NCBI GenBank assembly: GCA_937879855.1
Contig: CALFMO010000005.1
Coordinates: forward strand, 1-64,000
DNA: 64,000 nucleotides
Reading direction: 5' to 3'
Source of the DNA: an uncultured Acidobacteriaceae bacterium
GTDB taxonomy: Bacteria; Acidobacteriota; Terriglobia; Terriglobales; Acidobacteriaceae
Under the pieces are notes generated by a model. It was not told the origin of the DNA, ran no database searches, and saw nothing but the letters and a program-made list of their open reading frames with translations. Position numbers and translations under genes: made by a program. Shown piece after piece: positions 62,156-64,000 of the stretch; the first letter of the stretch is position 1; the number at the start of each line of letters is the position of its first letter.

Positions 62156-62602
62156 ATGACACAAAGCCGGAAAACGCAGCCATTCCTTCGCAAGCATTCT
62201 CTCAGCCTCGCTGCCCTGGCAGTCGTGCTTTTTCTCATCGTTCTCTACCACTGGTCCAACCCTTCGACGCACCTCGGTTCATTTTTTGGAAATGCAATTG
62301 CCGATTGGACGGGCGTCTTCGTTACCATCGTGATGACTAAGTTTCTATATGAGAAAGGCTCAGCTGAGAGCAAGCAGCCAAAGGGAGTGTTGCCCTCGGT
62401 GGTTCTGGAGTTTCTACGCGAGCACTCCCTCACCCTGTTTCTCTTGTTTACCGGCATCGGCTGGGTCATCGCATTCCGAGCCATGGACCCAAACAGCAAG
62501 TGGGGTCAGGTGGTTGGCAACATCGTCTCAGAGTGGACGCAGATACTTGGGCTTGTCCTAATGACGAAGCGTTTGATTGAAGTCGGCTCGAAAGAACACT
62601 GA
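62156..62602 (+). CDS. small membrane protein with an internal duplication (DUF6766-like)
   Basis: A 148-residue protein with four hydrophobic helices arranged as two similar halves. FLRKHSLSL at 10-18 matches FLREHSLTL at 86-94; GNAIADWT matches GNIVSEWT; VMTKFLYEKGS matches LMTKRLIEVGS. A gene duplication within the gene explains this. The helices are at about 17-32, 51-66, 92-108 and 126-140. The layout recalls the DUF6766 family as I remember it. Function unknown. It is convergent with the ABC ATPase, five bases apart. Confidence 0.7.
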   Translation: MTQSRKTQPFLRKHSLSLAALAVVLFLIVLYHWSNPSTHLGSFFGNAIADWTGVFVTIVMTKFLYEKGSAESKQPKGVLPSVVLEFLREHSLTLFLLFTGIGWVIAFRAMDPNSKWGQVVGNIVSEWTQILGLVLMTKRLIEVGSKEH

Positions 62603-62607
62603 CTTGT

Positions 62608-63402
62608 TTACCACAAATGATAGTGCCCGTCACGCCGCGCCATCTGCACGTTCACGCCGAACAGCGCTGCCAGTCGCTCGACCCGCAAGATTTCCTCCTT
62701 CGGTCCGTCGGCTACCACACGCCCGCGGTCCATCAGCACGACCCGTCCAATCTCCGGAACTATGTCCGCCAGTTCATGCGTCACGAGAATTATGGCCGTT
62801 CCCGAAGTCGCCAGCTCCCGCATGGTTTGCCGCAGGCTCTGTTGCGCGGCGAGGTCGAGCGAGTTGCATGGCTCGTCGAACAGCAACGCGCCCGGCTTGT
62901 GCACCAGAGCACGAGCGATCAGCACACGTCGAGCCTCTCCTGATGACATTTCGCAAACTGGACGCTCCGCCAGATGCTCGATTTTCAACTCCGCCAGCGC
63001 AGCGTCGGCCAACTGGCGCTGCTTTGCGTCTACGTGATGGTTGGAAAAAATGCTGATGCTGCTGAAGAAGCCCGATAGCACCACGTCCCGCCCGCAAGCA
63101 TCTCCGGTGACCGAGAGCATCAAGTCATTCGATACGATACCCAACCTGGTCCGCAGCGCGAACACATCCCAACTCTCTTCTCCCAGAATCGACATGGACG
63201 ACTCAGGCCGCGCTACCGGGTAACATTCGCGGGTAATCGTTTTGATAAGCGTGGATTTACCGCAGCCGTTGGGGCCAAGAATGGCAACGTGTTCGTCCGC
63301 TTCAATGCGCAGGTTGAAGTCGTCGAGCGCGATCTTCTGTCCCCGCATTACCCGCAGGTTATGAAAGTCCAGCAACGGAGGCTTTTCAACGCTCGTCGTC
63401 AT
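62608..63402 (-). CDS. ABC transporter ATP-binding protein (single ATPase domain)
   Basis: A 264-residue ABC ATPase with all motifs: Walker A GPNGCGKST near 45, the signature MSSGEARRVLIARAL near 154, Walker B ALLFDEPCNSLD near 176 and the H-loop VTHELADIVPEI near 210. The class resembles ModF/YlmA-like stand-alone ATPases. No permease gene is next to it, so its partner and substrate are unknown. The ATG at 63402 begins the conserved part; the longer frame from 63492 is not conserved. Confidence 0.9.
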   Translation of the reverse strand: MTTSVEKPPLLDFHNLRVMRGQKIALDDFNLRIEADEHVAILGPNGCGKSTLIKTITRECYPVARPESSMSILGEESWDVFALRTRLGIVSNDLMLSVTGDACGRDVVLSGFFSSISIFSNHHVDAKQRQLADAALAELKIEHLAERPVCEMSSGEARRVLIARALVHKPGALLFDEPCNSLDLAAQQSLRQTMRELATSGTAIILVTHELADIVPEIGRVVLMDRGRVVADGPKEEILRVERLAALFGVNVQMARRDGHYHLW

Positions 63403-63520
63403 CGGGATGGGTGCATTTAAGTGTAGATGAATTCTGACACGACTCTTGAAATGGCAAGCGGGCGGGCCCAACGACCAGCGACTAACGTCCAACCACCAGC
63501 CTGCATTACACTGAACTCAG

Positions 63521-64000
63521 ATGCCGCTGAAAGTCTACCGTCTGCGCCGTATGCTGGCTGCGACCGCCGTGCTGCTCACGTTGGTCGTGGCGGGAATGTA
63601 TTTCTACGCTCGTTCGAAAGCGGCGAACGTGCTGAAGCAAATTCCCGGCAAGATCGGATACAACATCAAGCAGACCGCCACCGGCTTCCAATTCTCCAAG
63701 TCCGATGGCAAGCGCACGCTCTTCACAGTCCAGGCCAGCAACATCAAGGAATTCAAGCTCGATGGCAATGCCGAACTGCACAACGTTAGCATCGTCCTCT
63801 ATGGCCGCGATTCCTCGCGTTTCGACCAGATTTACGGCGACGAATTTGCCTTCAACCAGAAGACCGGAGATGTCACCGCCAAGGGCGACGTCCAAATCGA
63901 TCTCGTCGCCAACCCCGCTGGCCTCGCCAGCGCTGATCAAGCGACTCCCAAAGAACTCAAGAATCCAATCCACCTGAAAACGCACGATCTGGTTTTCAAT
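63521..64000 (+). CDS. LptC/LptA-like LPS-export protein (partial, cut by window end)
   Basis: The frame is open from the ATG at 63521 to the last base (160 codons, no stop). The N-terminus has a membrane anchor (about residues 10-28, MLAATAVLLTLVVAGMYFYA) after a short basic start. The following region is beta-rich and resembles the LptC/OstA fold: GYNIKQTATGFQFSKS, FTVQASNIKEFKLDG, LHNVSIVLYG, then FNQKTGDVTAKGDVQIDL. LptC-type proteins hand lipopolysaccharide from the inner-membrane ABC transporter to the periplasmic bridge. The ABC ATPase just upstream on the other strand lacks features that would make it LptB with certainty. Confidence 0.75.
   Translation, partial: MPLKVYRLRRMLAATAVLLTLVVAGMYFYARSKAANVLKQIPGKIGYNIKQTATGFQFSKSDGKRTLFTVQASNIKEFKLDGNAELHNVSIVLYGRDSSRFDQIYGDEFAFNQKTGDVTAKGDVQIDLVANPAGLASADQATPKELKNPIHLKTHDLVFN

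Noticed and set aside
62608..63402. Calling the ABC ATPase LptB because an LptC-like gene is adjacent
   Set aside because: The ATPase lies on the opposite strand and its sequence pattern is closer to ModF/YlmA-like single ATPases. No permease gene is present to support an Lpt complex assignment.
1..64000. CRISPR arrays, tRNA or rRNA genes, insertion sequences, prophage genes
   Set aside because: No regularly spaced repeats, no cloverleaf or rRNA-like stretch, and no transposase, integrase or phage structural protein was recognised on either strand.

Overview
The window looks like a chromosomal segment of an Acidobacteriota bacterium, probably of the Terriglobia (subdivision 1, Koribacter-like) type. 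That assignment is an inference. It rests on moderately high GC, a very large Oar-like TonB-dependent receptor with an N-terminal carboxypeptidase-regulatory domain, a GH29 fucosidase, a Crp/Fnr regulator with an N-terminal Cys cluster, and dispersed short palindromic repeats. No rRNA, tRNA, CRISPR array, transposase or phage gene was found.

Layout. 0.2-6.5 kb: a heavy-metal RND efflux operon (czcCBA type) on the minus strand behind a small membrane ORF. 6.7-14.6 kb: ordinary single genes (Ig-fold putative lipoprotein, Crp/Fnr regulator, HEAT-repeat protein, alpha-L-fucosidase, DUF302, DUF202, rpiA, a PilZ-TonB hybrid, membrane proteins). 14.7-29.4 kb: an exopolysaccharide locus with a divergent LuxR-type regulator, Wza-like exporter, Wzz/GumC-like chain-length protein, a degenerate BY-kinase-like ATPase, a priming sugar transferase, a Wzy-like polymerase or ligase, a GT4 enzyme, a double-GT4 fusion, and rfbBACD for dTDP-L-rhamnose. 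No Wzx flippase is visible. 29.5-36.4 kb: a tryptophan/kynurenine catabolic operon, with tryptophan 2,3-dioxygenase fused to ACMS decarboxylase, plus kmo, kynU, 3-HAA dioxygenase, semialdehyde dehydrogenase and a RidA-like deaminase. 36.5-39.0 kb: a membrane GGDEF protein and a standalone pyrR.

39.1-59.3 kb reads as a nucleoside and pyrimidine utilisation island. It holds an operon of deoC (animal-like DERA), an ALDH16-like double aldehyde dehydrogenase and a second ALDH. Divergent from it are cdd, pyrimidine-nucleoside phosphorylase and a NupC transporter. Then come a GRP-type sugar transporter, nucleoside hydrolase, dihydropyrimidinase, a luciferase-like oxidoreductase, an NCS1 transporter, beta-ureidopropionase, ribokinase and a large TonB-dependent receptor. 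Together these could take nucleosides to ribose 5-phosphate, to acetaldehyde/acetate plus glyceraldehyde 3-phosphate, and to beta-alanine. The expected uracil reductase is absent, and the luciferase-like enzyme is the obvious candidate to replace it.

59.4-64.0 kb: a conserved hypothetical, recJ with a repeat-like in-frame insertion, a small membrane protein with an internal duplication, an ABC ATPase, and the start of an LptC/LptA-like gene cut by the window edge.

The points most worth following are the TDO-ACMSD fusion, the luciferase-like enzyme in the reductive pyrimidine pathway, the PilZ-TonB hybrid, the Walker-less BY-kinase partner, the DERA/ALDH16 operon, and a paired-hairpin repeat whose two copies differ by a compensatory base-pair change.
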